Shown here in pieces: positions 25,873 to 34,331 of a stretch of DNA of 64,000 nucleotides. The DNA comes from Cellulosimicrobium marinum (GTDB lineage Bacteria > Actinomycetota > Actinomycetes > Actinomycetales > Cellulomonadaceae). Position numbers and translations under genes: made by a program. The first letter of the stretch is position 1; each line of letters opens with the position of its first letter. Under the pieces are notes generated by a model. That model had not been told where the DNA came from. It saw nothing but the letters and a program-made list of their open reading frames with translations, and ran no database searches. Location of the stretch: the NCBI RefSeq assembly GCF_020551945.1, contig NZ_JAJBZH010000002.1, positions 124,001 to 188,000 of the forward strand. The letters are read 5' to 3'.

Positions 25873-26523
25873 TCAGAGGTCGAGCGGGCGCAGCACGGCG
25901 GTGATGCCGTGGGCGATCTGCGCGTTGCCCGTGTTGAGGTCGAGCTTGCTCTTCACGAGGAACGGGTTGACGTCGTTGCGGTCCTGGTCGACGAGGCGGA
26001 CGAGCGTCCACTTCGTGCTGAGCACGTCGACGCGGAAGGTGCCGCCCTGGGCGGTGGTGAGCGCCGCGTCGTCGGACGCGAGCGCGGTGCGGGAGTCGAT
26101 CGTCGCGCCCGGCACCACGTGGTAGAGCAGCACCTGCTCGACAGCGTCGATGCCCACCGCGCCTGCGATCCGGTTCAGGACGCCGGCCTCGGTCCGCTCC
26201 CAGCGGTGGGTGAGGTCGAACGCGAGGAGCTGGAAGGCACGGTCGTTCGGCAGGAACGCCGTCAGCGGGACGGTGCCGTCGGCGAGGACGGCGACGGGGC
26301 TGTCCGGCTTCGCCGCGAGGACGGCGGCGACCGCCTGGTCGACGATGTCGTAGTCGTACCAGTTGCGGTCGAACGTGTCGCCGTCGGAGGCGAGGACGGC
26401 CGCGAGGCTGTTCGTCCCGGGCGCGGCCGTCGCGCTCGTCGCGGCGGCCACGACCGCCGTCGAGGCGAGGACCGCCGCGGTGGCGGCGGCGGTGGTGCGG
26501 CGGAGCGTGCGTCGGAGGTTCAT
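25873..26523 (-). CDS. Secreted fasciclin (FAS1) domain protein
   Basis: 216 residues with a signal peptide (TTAAATAAVLASTAVVAAAT, cleaved about ATAAPG) and a single FAS1 adhesion domain. FAS1 landmarks are TAFLPNDRAFQLL and EQVLLYHVVPGATIDS, then HGITAVLRPLDL at the end. Likely function is cell adhesion or envelope organisation. The ATG at 26523 is the only one giving a clean signal peptide. It stands alone between divergent and convergent neighbours. Confidence 0.87.
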   Translation of the reverse strand: MNLRRTLRRTTAAATAAVLASTAVVAAATSATAAPGTNSLAAVLASDGDTFDRNWYDYDIVDQAVAAVLAAKPDSPVAVLADGTVPLTAFLPNDRAFQLLAFDLTHRWERTEAGVLNRIAGAVGIDAVEQVLLYHVVPGATIDSRTALASDDAALTTAQGGTFRVDVLSTKWTLVRLVDQDRNDVNPFLVKSKLDLNTGNAQIAHGITAVLRPLDL

Positions 26524-26756
26524 CGTCGAGTCCCTTCGTCGGAGCACGGGCGACCCGCGGGTCGCCGGACGTCGTGTCGACGTCCACCCCTTCTTCCGTC
26601 GCGGGGGCCCGGTCGGATGCACCCGTCCTGAGGTGACTCAGGCGACGTGCGCACCGTGCCTGAGGGGTGCCGCCCTGCACGACGGCGCGCCCGACCGATC
26701 CGGGACCGCCCACCTCAGGACGAGCGTGGGTCGCAGACCGACGAAGGGACGCGACG

Positions 26757-27218
26757 ATGATCTGGAGAACGACCCGGTGGACCGCCACGCGTGCAGCGGT
26801 GCTGGTGACGGCGGCGTGCGGCGTGCTGGTCGGCTGCGTGGGCGGGGTGCCCGAACACGACCTGACGATCGCCCAGGTGACCTACCGGGGCATGCCCGCG
26901 GAGGGCGGGGAGATCCTGCCCGCGCTCGACCCGGACGAGCCCGGGATCGGGTTCACGCGAGGCGCCGACCCGCAGACCGTGAACGTCGTGACGGTCGGGT
27001 CGAGCTCGTGCCCGCTCACCCCGGTCGACGTCGAGTGGGACCCGCGGGAGCGCACGCTCGCGTTCACGTTCGGCCGGCGCGCGGACCGCGAGCACCGCCC
27101 GTGCACGCTCGACGTCACGCCGACGACGAGCGTCGTGCACGTCCCCGACCTGCCTGCCGACGAGCCGGTGAGCGTCGTCACGAACGCGGGGACGATCGTC
27201 CTTCCGGCGGCGCGCTGA
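26757..27218 (+). CDS. Putative lipoprotein, function unknown
   Basis: 153 residues. The N-terminus is basic then hydrophobic with a lipobox-like VLVGC at about residue 27, so an acylated extracytoplasmic protein is likely. The mature part is beta-rich with two further Cys (SSCPLTPVDVEW and HRPCTLDVTP), which could form a disulfide. A good GAAGGGA site precedes the ATG. Its 3' end overlaps that of the convergent cation exporter by 41 bp. No family recognised. Confidence 0.75.
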   Translation: MIWRTTRWTATRAAVLVTAACGVLVGCVGGVPEHDLTIAQVTYRGMPAEGGEILPALDPDEPGIGFTRGADPQTVNVVTVGSSSCPLTPVDVEWDPRERTLAFTFGRRADREHRPCTLDVTPTTSVVHVPDLPADEPVSVVTNAGTIVLPAAR

Positions 27219-27978
27219 CCCGCAGCGGGACGGCGACACCGTGCCGAGCACGGGACGGGGTGCAGCAGCCGTCCGCGCACGCTGCGGCGTCGTCCTCGGG
27301 GGCCGGGGCCCGGGTCGCGGCGTCGTGCGCGACGAGCACGGAGGCGGGGGCGCAGCACGCGTCGCCGCGCCACGCCTCGACGCCCTCGCGGACGGCGAGC
27401 GCCGCGATGACGAGCGCCGCGACCGGGTCGGCCCACGACCAGCCGAGGGTGCTGTGGAGGACGAGACCGACGAGCAGCACGGCGGACAGGTAGGTGCAGA
27501 TCAGGGTCTGCTTCGAGTCCGCGACGGCGGACGCCGACCCGAGCTCGCGGCCGGTGCGACGCTCGAACCAGGACAGGAACGGCATGACGGCGAGGCTCAC
27601 CGCGGCGAGGACGATACCGACGGTCGAGTGGTCCGGCTCGGCGGCCCCGAGGAGCGAGCGGGCGGCGTCGACCGAGACGAAGACGGCGAGCCCGAAGAAC
27701 GACACGGCGATGAGTCGCATCGCGAGGCGTTCGCGCCGGTGCGGGTCGGGGGCGGCGAACTGCCACGCGACCGCCGCGGCGGACAGCACCTCGACGACGG
27801 AGTCGAGCCCGAAGCCGACGAGCGCGGCCGACGACGCGATCCGGCCGGCGGTGATCGCGACGACCGCCTCGACGACGTTGTAGGCGATGGTCGCGCCGAC
27901 GACCCAGCGGATACGTCGTTCGAGGACGGCGCGACGGTCGGCGGACAGGGGGCGGTCGGTGGCTGCGCGGAGGGTCAT
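27178..27978 (-). CDS. Cation diffusion facilitator-like metal exporter
   Basis: 266 residues with about six transmembrane segments. Membrane Asp residues sit in VGFGLDSVVEVLSA and in WADPVAALVIAALAVREGVE, the positions of CDF metal ligands. The tail is Cys-rich (GDACCAPAS and ACADGCC), suitable for binding soft metals. The ATG at 27978 overlaps the stop of the ArsR/CmtR-like gene (ATGA), so the pair is co-translated and probably exports the metal sensed by that regulator, Cd, Pb or Zn. It overlaps the convergent lipoprotein gene at its 3' end. Confidence 0.85.
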   Translation of the reverse strand: MTLRAATDRPLSADRRAVLERRIRWVVGATIAYNVVEAVVAITAGRIASSAALVGFGLDSVVEVLSAAAVAWQFAAPDPHRRERLAMRLIAVSFFGLAVFVSVDAARSLLGAAEPDHSTVGIVLAAVSLAVMPFLSWFERRTGRELGSASAVADSKQTLICTYLSAVLLVGLVLHSTLGWSWADPVAALVIAALAVREGVEAWRGDACCAPASVLVAHDAATRAPAPEDDAAACADGCCTPSRARHGVAVPLRVSAPPEGRSSPRS

Positions 27979-28310
27979 GAGCAGGTGCATCCCTCGGGTC
28001 CGCAGCACGTCGGGTCGACGGCGACGACGAGGCGGAGGAGGTCGTCCAGCGCGGGGGCGAGGTGGGCGTCGGCGAGCCGGTACCAGGTGCGACGCCCGTC
28101 GGGGATCGACTCGACGAGCCCGCAGCCCCGCAGGCACGCGAGCTGGTTCGACATGACCTGCCGGGACACCCCGAGGGCGTCGGCGAGGTCGGACGGGTAG
28201 GCGGGCGCCTCGCGCAGCGCGAGGAGGATGCGCGCGCGCGTCTCGTCCGACAGGGCGTACCCGAGCCGCGCCAGGGCGGCGGTGTGCGTGAGGGTCACGG
28301 TCTCGGCCAT
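27975..28310 (-). CDS. CmtR-like ArsR/SmtB metal sensor
   Basis: 111 residues with a winged-helix fold (ALARLGYALSDETRARILLA). The recognition-helix region QLACLRGCGLVES contains the Cys-x3-Cys pair that binds Cd/Pb in mycobacterial CmtR, and the C-terminus is Cys-rich (DPTCCGPEGCTCS), supplying more ligands. This points to cadmium or lead sensing rather than arsenic. The start at 28310 (MAETVTL) is preferred; an in-frame ATG at 28325 would add five residues. A CTGAATTCAG palindrome at 28332-28341 just upstream could be its operator. Confidence 0.85.
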   Translation of the reverse strand: MAETVTLTHTAALARLGYALSDETRARILLALREAPAYPSDLADALGVSRQVMSNQLACLRGCGLVESIPDGRRTWYRLADAHLAPALDDLLRLVVAVDPTCCGPEGCTCS

Positions 28311-28378
28311 GGAATGACAGTACACGCGATGCTGAATTCAGAACAGGGTGTATCGCAGCGATCGAGAGCGCACAGAAA

Positions 28379-28432
28379 GTGCAACCCAGGGGTTGCGCCG
28401 GGCTGGCGACCCGTGCAACTCTGGAGTTGCAC
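28379..28432. promoter_or_regulatory. Tandem palindromic operators of the SRPBCC-ArsR operon
   Basis: Two near-identical palindromes 34 bp apart centre to centre: GTGCAACCCAGGGGTTGCGC (28379-28398, one mismatch) and GTGCAACTCTGGAGTTGCAC (28413-28432, perfect arms). They lie 34 bp before the SRPBCC ATG. The spacing is about three helical turns, suggesting cooperative binding, most simply by the ArsR protein encoded downstream. The regulator assignment is inference. Confidence 0.7.
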
Positions 28433-28465
28433 ATCCACACATCGGTACGACCTTGGGAGACGATC

Positions 28466-28954
28466 ATGACCACCACGAATGAGCCCGCCGTCGTCGACGA
28501 GGCCACCTTCACCGTGCGCCGCACCGTGCGGATCGAGGCCGGTGTCGAGCGCGTCTGGGCCGCGCTCACGCAGGAGGACCTCATCAGCCAGTGGTTCAGC
28601 CAGCGCACGACGCTCCCCGAGCGTCGCGTGGGCGCCGAGGGCGTCCTGAGCTGGGACGACTACCCCGACCAGCCCGTGCGGATCGAGGAGTACGACGAGC
28701 CGTCCGTCTTCGCGTTCCGGTGGGCCGGACCGGCGGGGGAGCCGCTGCGCGAGGACAACTCGACCGTCGCGCGGTTCACGCTCGTGCCCGACGGCGACGC
28801 GACCGTCCTCACCGTCGTCGAGACCGGCTTCGAGCACCTCGCCGACGCCCGCGCCGCGATGGAGGACCACCGGGGCGGCTGGACGAGCGAGCTCGACGAG
28901 CTCGTCGACCTGCTCGAGGGCGCCGCCGTCCCTACCCGGGGACCGGCGGCGTGA
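28466..28954 (+). CDS. SRPBCC (AHSA1-like) domain protein
   Basis: 162 residues of the START/SRPBCC ligand-binding superfamily, opening RRTVRIEAGVERVWAALTQE and ending with the long C-terminal helix (GWTSELDELVDLLEG). Such proteins bind hydrophobic ligands, and many are paired with an ArsR repressor, as here. The GTG of the next gene overlaps the stop. Start is the ATG at 28466 after ttgggaga. The ligand is unknown. Confidence 0.85.
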   Translation: MTTTNEPAVVDEATFTVRRTVRIEAGVERVWAALTQEDLISQWFSQRTTLPERRVGAEGVLSWDDYPDQPVRIEEYDEPSVFAFRWAGPAGEPLREDNSTVARFTLVPDGDATVLTVVETGFEHLADARAAMEDHRGGWTSELDELVDLLEGAAVPTRGPAA

Positions 28955-29277
28955 GCGGCGCCGCCACCGGTTCGCTCACCCCGGTCTTCGCGGCGCTCGC
29001 GGACGACACCCGATGGCGCATCCTCACGGAGGTGGGGCGCGCGGACCTGTCGGCGTCGGCCCTCGCGGAGGTCCTGCCGGTGAGCCGCCAGGCGATCGCG
29101 AAGCACCTCGCGGTGCTCGCGGAGGCCGGGCTCGTCGAGCCGGTCCCCGTGGGCCGGGAGGTCCGCTACCGCGCGCTCGGTGCACGCCTCGCCGAGACGG
29201 CGCGCGCGCTCGACACGATCGGCGCGGCGTGGGACCGCCGGCTCGCGGCGATCAAGCGGATCGCGGAGTCGCCCTGA
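28951..29277 (+). CDS. ArsR-family repressor paired with the SRPBCC protein
   Basis: 108 residues with a winged helix (VFAALADDTRWRILTEVGRA, VLPVSRQAIAKHLAVLAEAG). It lacks Cys metal ligands, so it is not a metal sensor. It belongs to the ArsR group that partners AHSA1-type proteins. The GTG overlaps the upstream stop (GTGA). The two palindromes before the operon are the likely targets. A degenerate copy of its last ~60 codons occurs near 35430-35577. Confidence 0.87.
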   Translation: MSGAATGSLTPVFAALADDTRWRILTEVGRADLSASALAEVLPVSRQAIAKHLAVLAEAGLVEPVPVGREVRYRALGARLAETARALDTIGAAWDRRLAAIKRIAESP

Positions 29278-29325
29278 CCCGGCGTCTCGTCGAACGCGGC
29301 ACCAGAGGCCGAGCGCTGCACCCGC

Positions 29326-29361
29326 GGCCGAGAGATGCGCTCCGGAGCGCATCTCTCGGCC
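29326..29361. terminator. Perfect 18-bp hairpin after the ArsR gene
   Basis: GGCCGAGAGATGCGCTCC is followed directly by its exact reverse complement, GGAGCGCATCTCTCGGCC, 49 bp after the ArsR stop and 14 bp before the end of the convergent epoxide hydrolase. It can terminate both. Almost the same palindrome recurs at 35607-35642. Confidence 0.7.
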
Positions 29362-29374
29362 ACGAGTGCGTCAT

Positions 29375-30577
29375 TCATGCGTGCAGCCGCAGCTCGCGGA
29401 CGAACGCGCGCAGGTCCGCGACGAGCAGACCCGGCTCCTCGAGAGCCGCGAAGTGCCCGCCACGGTCGGCGTCCGTCCACCGCACGACCGTGTTCTCCTG
29501 CTCCACGAACCGGCGGATCGCGATGTCGTGCGCGAGGTTGAGCACCGCGAGCGGCGTCTCGGACCGCTCCTTCGGCGTGCCCCAGCCGCCCGACTGCGCG
29601 TAGACCGTCATCGCCGCCGACCCCGCCGTCGCCGTGAACCAGTACAGCGACACGTTCGCGAGCAGGACGTCGCGGTCGAGCACGTCGAAGACGGGCGCGT
29701 CGACCGGCCAGGTCCACGCCTGGAACTTGTCCATGATCCACGCCAGCTGCGCGACCGGGCTGTCGGCGAGCATCGAACCGACGAGCCCGGGGCGCGTGGC
29801 CTGGATCGAGATGTACCCCATCTGCGACCAGGAGAACGCCTCGATGTCCGCGACGGCGCGGCGCTCGCGGTCGGTGAGCGCGGCCTCGACGTCGGGGGCG
29901 AGCGGCAGCTCGGGCATCGGCCCGGTGGTGCCGTTCACGTGCACGCCGATCACCCGGTCGGGGGCGACCCGTGCGATCTCGGGCGAGATCCCCGCGCCGG
30001 CGTCGCCGCCCTGCGCGACGAACCGGTCGTAGCCGAGCCGCGTCATGACCTCCGCGAACGCGCGCGCGACCCGCGTGTCGTCCCATCCCGCGTCCGCGAG
30101 CGGGCTGGAGAACCCGAAGCCTGGGATGGACGGCACGACGATGTGGAACGCGTCGGCGGGGTCGCCGCCGTGGTCCTGGGGTTCCGTGAGCGGGCCGACG
30201 AGGTCGAGGAACTCCACGAACGAGCCGGGCCAGCCGTGGGTGAGGACCAGGGGCGTCGCGTCCTCGTGGCTCGACCGGGCGTGCAGGACGTGGATGCGCT
30301 GACCGTCGACCTCGGTGAGGAACTGAGGCACGGCGTTGACGCGGTCCTCGAACGCCCGCCAGTCGAACGCGTCACGCCAGTACGCGACGGTCTCGCGCAG
30401 CCAGGCGTCGGGCACGCCGTGGGACCAGTCGGCCGCGCCCTCCGCCTCGGGCGCGCCCCACGGCGCGGCGGGAAGCTGGTCGGCGAACCGGGCGCGCGCG
30501 AGCCGGGCGCGCAGGTCGTCGATCGCCGTCTGCGGGACCTCGATACGGAACGGGGTGAGGAGCGGGTTCGTCGTCAT
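29375..30577 (-). CDS. Epoxide hydrolase (alpha/beta-hydrolase, EHN type)
   Basis: 400 residues. The N-terminal EHN lid domain (TPFRIEVPQTAIDDLRARLA) precedes an alpha/beta-hydrolase core. The oxyanion motif is THGWPGSF (about residue 113), the nucleophile Asp lies in VAQGGDAGAG (about 190), and the catalytic His in RGGHFAALEEP (about 372). The lid Tyr in NVSLYWFTATAGS fits the epoxide-activating Tyr. This matches microsomal-type bacterial epoxide hydrolases. Start at ATG 30577; length is normal. Confidence 0.9.
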   Translation of the reverse strand: MTTNPLLTPFRIEVPQTAIDDLRARLARARFADQLPAAPWGAPEAEGAADWSHGVPDAWLRETVAYWRDAFDWRAFEDRVNAVPQFLTEVDGQRIHVLHARSSHEDATPLVLTHGWPGSFVEFLDLVGPLTEPQDHGGDPADAFHIVVPSIPGFGFSSPLADAGWDDTRVARAFAEVMTRLGYDRFVAQGGDAGAGISPEIARVAPDRVIGVHVNGTTGPMPELPLAPDVEAALTDRERRAVADIEAFSWSQMGYISIQATRPGLVGSMLADSPVAQLAWIMDKFQAWTWPVDAPVFDVLDRDVLLANVSLYWFTATAGSAAMTVYAQSGGWGTPKERSETPLAVLNLAHDIAIRRFVEQENTVVRWTDADRGGHFAALEEPGLLVADLRAFVRELRLHA

Positions 30578-30633
30578 GGGACGAGCGTCGCAGGAGAAGC
30601 GGTCAGGTTCCGGCCTCTTCTCGGCGGCGCCCG

Positions 30634-31455
30634 TCAGACGTCGAGCGGTCCCCGCACGACGGAGTCCCCGGAGTGGGCGGGGTCGCCGTCGAAGTGCTCC
30701 TCGGACACGTCGACCACGGGGAACGCCGCGAGGTCGAGCCCGTCCGGGACGTCGAACCGGCCCTCCGCGCCCTCCAGGACGCCGAGGCTCACGAGACCGC
30801 TCACGTCCTCGGCGAGCAGCCACACCTCGCGGTACGTGCCGTCGGGTGCGGGCGCGTCGACGCTGACGACGACCTGGCGCCGGCCGTCCGCCGTCTCCTC
30901 GACCCGTGCCTCGCCGCTCGACCCCTGCCAGTCGGGCAGGGCCGCGAGGTCCGCCGTCGCGACCGTCGTCTCCGGGGGCGCGAGCTCGCGGCGCTCCCAC
31001 CACGCCCCGCCGGCGACCCCGACGACGAGCGCCAGGCACGCCGCCGCGGCGACGGGGAGCCACGCCCGACGGCGGCGCGGCGCGAGCGGCACGACGTCCG
31101 CCCCGGTGCTCGCCGCCTCGCCGGACGCACCGGCAGCGTCGGGCTCCGCCGACCCTGCGGGCAACGCCGACCCACCGGGCAACGCCGACCCACCGGGCAC
31201 CGCCGACCCACCGGGCACCGCCGACGTGCTCGCGTCGTCGAGGCCGAGCTCGTCGCGCACGGCGACCCACACGTGGTCCGGGGGAGCGACGGGCGCGTCG
31301 TCGCGGGCCGACCGCGCGACGTCGACCACGTGGCCGAACGCGGCCGCCGCGTCGGCGCACGACGCGCAGGTGGCGAGGTGCGCGCGCGCGTCGTCGTCGA
31401 GCACGTCCTCGCCGAGCGCGAGGAGCGCGAGGGTCTCGTCATCGATGTGCTGCAC
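30634..31455 (-). CDS. RskA-like anti-sigma factor
   Basis: 273 residues. The cytoplasmic N-terminus has a ZAS zinc motif (HLATCASC). A low-complexity linker with [19 protein letters not shown] repeats follows, then one transmembrane segment ([20 protein letters not shown]) and a periplasmic RskA domain ending in [20 protein letters not shown]. It should hold the SigK-like factor inactive until cleaved. The GTG at 31455 follows GGAGG and overlaps the sigma gene by 17 bp, so the two are made in fixed ratio. Confidence 0.9.
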   Translation of the reverse strand: MQHIDDETLALLALGEDVLDDDARAHLATCASCADAAAAFGHVVDVARSARDDAPVAPPDHVWVAVRDELGLDDASTSAVPGGSAVPGGSALPGGSALPAGSAEPDAAGASGEAASTGADVVPLAPRRRRAWLPVAAAACLALVVGVAGGAWWERRELAPPETTVATADLAALPDWQGSSGEARVEETADGRRQVVVSVDAPAPDGTYREVWLLAEDVSGLVSLGVLEGAEGRFDVPDGLDLAAFPVVDVSEEHFDGDPAHSGDSVVRGPLDV

Positions 31456-32017
31456 CGTCCACCTCCAATCGGTCGCGCAGCCTGATCAGGCTCCGTCTCA
31501 CGTGACTCTTGACCGTACCCAGCGGCAGCCCGAGCTCGTCCGCGATCTGCACGTGCGTGAGGTCGCGGAAGAACGCGAGCTCGAGGATCGTGCGCCCCGG
31601 GTCGCCGAGCCGCCGCAGCTCGTCCGCGACGAGCACGCGGTCCGCGACGTGCCGCACGTCGTCCTCCGTCACCGGGGGGTTCGGAGCCGACGTCGCGGCG
31701 GCGTGCTCGGTGCGCAGCACCCGGGTGCGGGCCTCGTGCGCGTCGGCGACGCGGTGGCGCGTGATGCCGACGATCCACGCGGGGAGCCGGGCCCGGTCGG
31801 GGTCGAACCGGTGGCGTCCCCGCCACGCGGACACGAACACCTGCTGGGTGACGTCCTCGGCGTCGGCCCGGTTCCCGAGGGACCGCAGCGCGATCGTGTG
31901 GACGACCGACGACCAGCGCCGGTACGCCTCGGCGAGCGCCTCCTCGTCGCCGTCGGCGAAGCGACGGCCGAGGTGCGCGACGTCGGCGTCGTCGACCGCG
32001 GTGTCGGGGGAGCTCAG
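31439..32017 (-). CDS. SigK-like ECF sigma factor with apparent CTG start
   Basis: About 192 residues. Region 2 reads [40 protein letters not shown]. Region 4 reads [40 protein letters not shown]. No ATG, GTG or TTG occurs in frame upstream of region 2. The best candidate is a CTG at 32017, preceded at 6 nt by GAGGA on the minus strand; a GTG at 31840 would remove all of region 2. A CTG start or a sequence error is therefore implied. It is cotranscribed with the RskA-like gene (17-bp overlap) and follows a sortase and a DUF4397 gene. Confidence 0.85.
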   Translation of the reverse strand: MSSPDTAVDDADVAHLGRRFADGDEEALAEAYRRWSSVVHTIALRSLGNRADAEDVTQQVFVSAWRGRHRFDPDRARLPAWIVGITRHRVADAHEARTRVLRTEHAAATSAPNPPVTEDDVRHVADRVLVADELRRLGDPGRTILELAFFRDLTHVQIADELGLPLGTVKSHVRRSLIRLRDRLEVDGAAHR

Positions 32018-32084
32018 GTCGTGTCCTCGGGTCTCGGGGCCGGCGCGGGGGCCGGACGGCGGGGCGTGGGCCGATCGTAACCGG

Positions 32085-32771
32085 TCACGCGCCCGTCGTC
32101 CGCTCCGCCGTGACGACGACGTTCTCCGTGTACGAGCGAGTCTGCGGGTCCCACTCCCCGCCGCACGTGAGGAGCACGAGGCGGGGGGCGCCGTCCCGGT
32201 CGAAGACGCTGTCGAGCGGCAGGGCGGCCTTCGCGACGTCCTCCACGCGGGTCACTGTGTAGTTGTGCTCGACGCCGGCGGTGTCGACGACGTCGACGCT
32301 CGCCCCGGGGGCGAGCTCGCGGAGCCGGGCGAAGGGGCCCGGCCCGTCGAGGTCGTCGACGTGCGCGGCGACCACGGTGGCTCCGGCGGGGCTCGCCGGG
32401 GCGGGGCCGAACCGGTACCAGGCGGCCGCGCGGGCGTCGTCGGGCAGGGCCATGCGGCCTTCGCCGTCGACGCCCTCGGGCACCACGACCATGTCGAGGT
32501 CGACGGCGGGGACGACGAGCCGGGCGGGCCCGGCGGGGGTCGGGGCGGGGGAGTCCGTGGCGGGACGGACGGGGACCGCGGGCGGCGACGCGCCCGGGGC
32601 CGGTCCGTCCGCCCCGCCGGTGCCCCCGCCCCCGGTGGGGGCGGGGGCGGTGTCCACCGCCGGGACGTGACCTCCGACGGCGGACCCGTCGGCGGGTGAA
32701 GGGGAGCACCCGCCGACGAGGAGGGCGGCGCCCACGGCGAGGGCTGCGAGCGTCGCGGGACGGGACGTCAT
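32085..32771 (-). CDS. Class F sortase
   Basis: 228 residues. The N-terminus carries a lipobox-like LLVGGC (about residue 22) followed by a Pro/Gly/Ala-rich linker. The catalytic domain shows His in [13 protein letters not shown], Cys in [10 protein letters not shown] and Arg in [13 protein letters not shown], all in the class F arrangement. The ATG overlaps the stop of the DUF4397 gene (ATGA). No LPXTG substrate is visible nearby, so its target is unknown. Confidence 0.88.
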   Translation of the reverse strand: MTSRPATLAALAVGAALLVGGCSPSPADGSAVGGHVPAVDTAPAPTGGGGTGGADGPAPGASPPAVPVRPATDSPAPTPAGPARLVVPAVDLDMVVVPEGVDGEGRMALPDDARAAAWYRFGPAPASPAGATVVAAHVDDLDGPGPFARLRELAPGASVDVVDTAGVEHNYTVTRVEDVAKAALPLDSVFDRDGAPRLVLLTCGGEWDPQTRSYTENVVVTAERTTGA

Positions 32772-33658
32772 GCCGAGCGGTGACCGGTCGTCGTCGGGCC
32801 ACCGGCGGCACGGGCGTGCTGCTCGCGCATGGCGCGGACGAGCATGACGCCCGCGGCGACGAGGAGCAGGCCCACGGTGGACGCGGCGAACGCGATCGCG
32901 ACGCTCGTCGCGACACCGCTCACCGACGACTCGGCGGCGAGGCCGGACATCCCGGCGGGCACGCCGGACGGCGACGAGTGCAGGCCCTCGACGGTCTGCG
33001 TGGCGAGGGCGAGGTTGTCCGCCTCCAGGCTGCCCCACGCGTACGCGATGGTGTTGACGCCCTCGGCGACGGTCACGTCGGCCGGGCCGAGCACCGGGTC
33101 CGTGGTGCCGGCGGCGGCGACCGCGGCGGGCACGGTCCCGGCGGGCAGGTCGAGGACCTCCTCGTCGGGGTTCTCCAGCCCGGTGATCACGGCCTCGTCC
33201 CCGGCGAGCACGTCGACGGCGGGCGCCGCGGCCACGTGCCGCACGGTGAGGCGGCCCTCGCCCGCGGCGGTCGGCGACGTGTCGTTGGTGAACAGGGTGG
33301 CGGTCGGCTCCCCGGCGGCGTCCAGGTGTGCCACCGCGGTGTAGCTCCCGCCCGCCTCCAGCGGCAGGTCGACCGGACCGATGACCGGCTCGCTCGCGTC
33401 CGCCGCGTCGGGCGCCGTGATCGCGACGCTGTACGACCCCGCGGGCAGGTCGAGCGGACCGGCGAGGTCGCCGGGCTGGAAGTCGTCCAGGGTGAGCTCG
33501 TCGTTCACCCACACGTCCACGGGCGTGTCCGGGACGCCGTGCAGGACGGAGAGCGAGGCGTTCTCCGCGGTGTCGGCCGACGCGGGGGCGAACGCCCCGA
33601 GGGCGACGAGTCCGACGGCGCCCGCGAGCGCGGCGCTGCGTCGTGCGGTGCGGTGCAT
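32768..33658 (-). CDS. Secreted DUF4397 protein with C-terminal membrane anchor
   Basis: 296 residues. A signal peptide (SAALAGAVGLVALGAFAPAS) is followed by two DUF4397 repeats (ASLSVLHGVPDTPVDVWVND and GRLTVRHVAAAPAVDVLAGD). A C-terminal transmembrane segment (VAIAFAASTVGLLLVAAGVM) and a basic tail follow. There is no LPXTG motif before the anchor, only a Ser/Gly/Ala-rich stretch. The ATG at 33658 has a GGAGG site. First gene of the DUF4397-sortase-sigK-rskA module, a combination common in actinobacteria. Confidence 0.87.
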   Translation of the reverse strand: MHRTARRSAALAGAVGLVALGAFAPASADTAENASLSVLHGVPDTPVDVWVNDELTLDDFQPGDLAGPLDLPAGSYSVAITAPDAADASEPVIGPVDLPLEAGGSYTAVAHLDAAGEPTATLFTNDTSPTAAGEGRLTVRHVAAAPAVDVLAGDEAVITGLENPDEEVLDLPAGTVPAAVAAAGTTDPVLGPADVTVAEGVNTIAYAWGSLEADNLALATQTVEGLHSSPSGVPAGMSGLAAESSVSGVATSVAIAFAASTVGLLLVAAGVMLVRAMREQHARAAGGPTTTGHRSA

Positions 33659-33779
33659 GGTGTCCTCCAGGTGCTGGGCCCGGCGGGCCGGGCGAGATCT
33701 GCTGACACCTGTACTTCCGGCGGGGGGCACGATCCGGATGCACCGAGTTTTCCGCCGGGTGGCGCGCCATGATGGGGGG

Positions 33780-34331
33780 ATGAGCCGCCGACCCGTGCCG
33801 CAGCCCGCCCTGGACCGCATGGTGCCGTTCGCGGGGCACGCGCTCGTCGTGGGCGTGGTGCCGGACCAGGACCCCCTCGTGGTGCGGACCGCGGTGTCGC
33901 TCGCGCGGGCGTTGGGCGGCGCGCGCCTCGTGTGCGGGTACGCGGACACGTCGCGGTACGTCGTCGCGGAGGCGCCCGACGGGTCGGTGACGCACGCGCC
34001 GCTGGACCCGGACGTCGTCGACGACACGGGGGAGGAGGCGGTCGCGGCGCTGCGCGCCCACCTCGACGACCTGCTGCACGACACGGGCCTGCCGTGGGAG
34101 CTGCACGACCTCGCGGGCCGCCCGGACCGTGCGCTGACGCACCTCGCGCGCGCGGTCGACGCCGCGGCGATCGTCGTGGGGACGCGCGCCCCGGGAACGG
34201 GGGCGCGGCTGCGGGAGGCCGTCGAGGGGTCGGTCGCGGCGCACCTCGCGCACCACCAGCACCGGCCGGTCCTGACGGTCCCGCTGTCGGTCGTGGACTG
34301 GAAGGAGCTGCGCACCCCGTGGGAGCGCTGA
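33780..34331 (+). CDS. Universal stress protein-like
   Basis: 183 residues with a Usp alpha/beta fold: ALVVGVVPDQDPLVVRTAVS at the N-terminus and AAIVVGTRAPGTGARLREAV, GSVAAHLAHHQHRPVLTVPL at the end, a variant of the ATP-binding G-2x-G-9x-G-S/T pattern. It overlaps the first crcB gene by 13 bp and is probably made with the fluoride exporter. No fluoride riboswitch was recognised upstream. Confidence 0.85.
   Translation: MSRRPVPQPALDRMVPFAGHALVVGVVPDQDPLVVRTAVSLARALGGARLVCGYADTSRYVVAEAPDGSVTHAPLDPDVVDDTGEEAVAALRAHLDDLLHDTGLPWELHDLAGRPDRALTHLARAVDAAAIVVGTRAPGTGARLREAVEGSVAAHLAHHQHRPVLTVPLSVVDWKELRTPWER

Noticed and set aside
32768-33658. LPXTG sorting signal in the DUF4397 protein
   Set aside because: The region before the C-terminal helix is Ser/Gly/Ala/Val-rich and has no LPxTG or close variant.
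33660-33779. Fluoride riboswitch upstream of the USP-crcB-crcB genes
   Set aside because: No match to the conserved GGNGATGG...CTGATG pattern could be aligned by eye.
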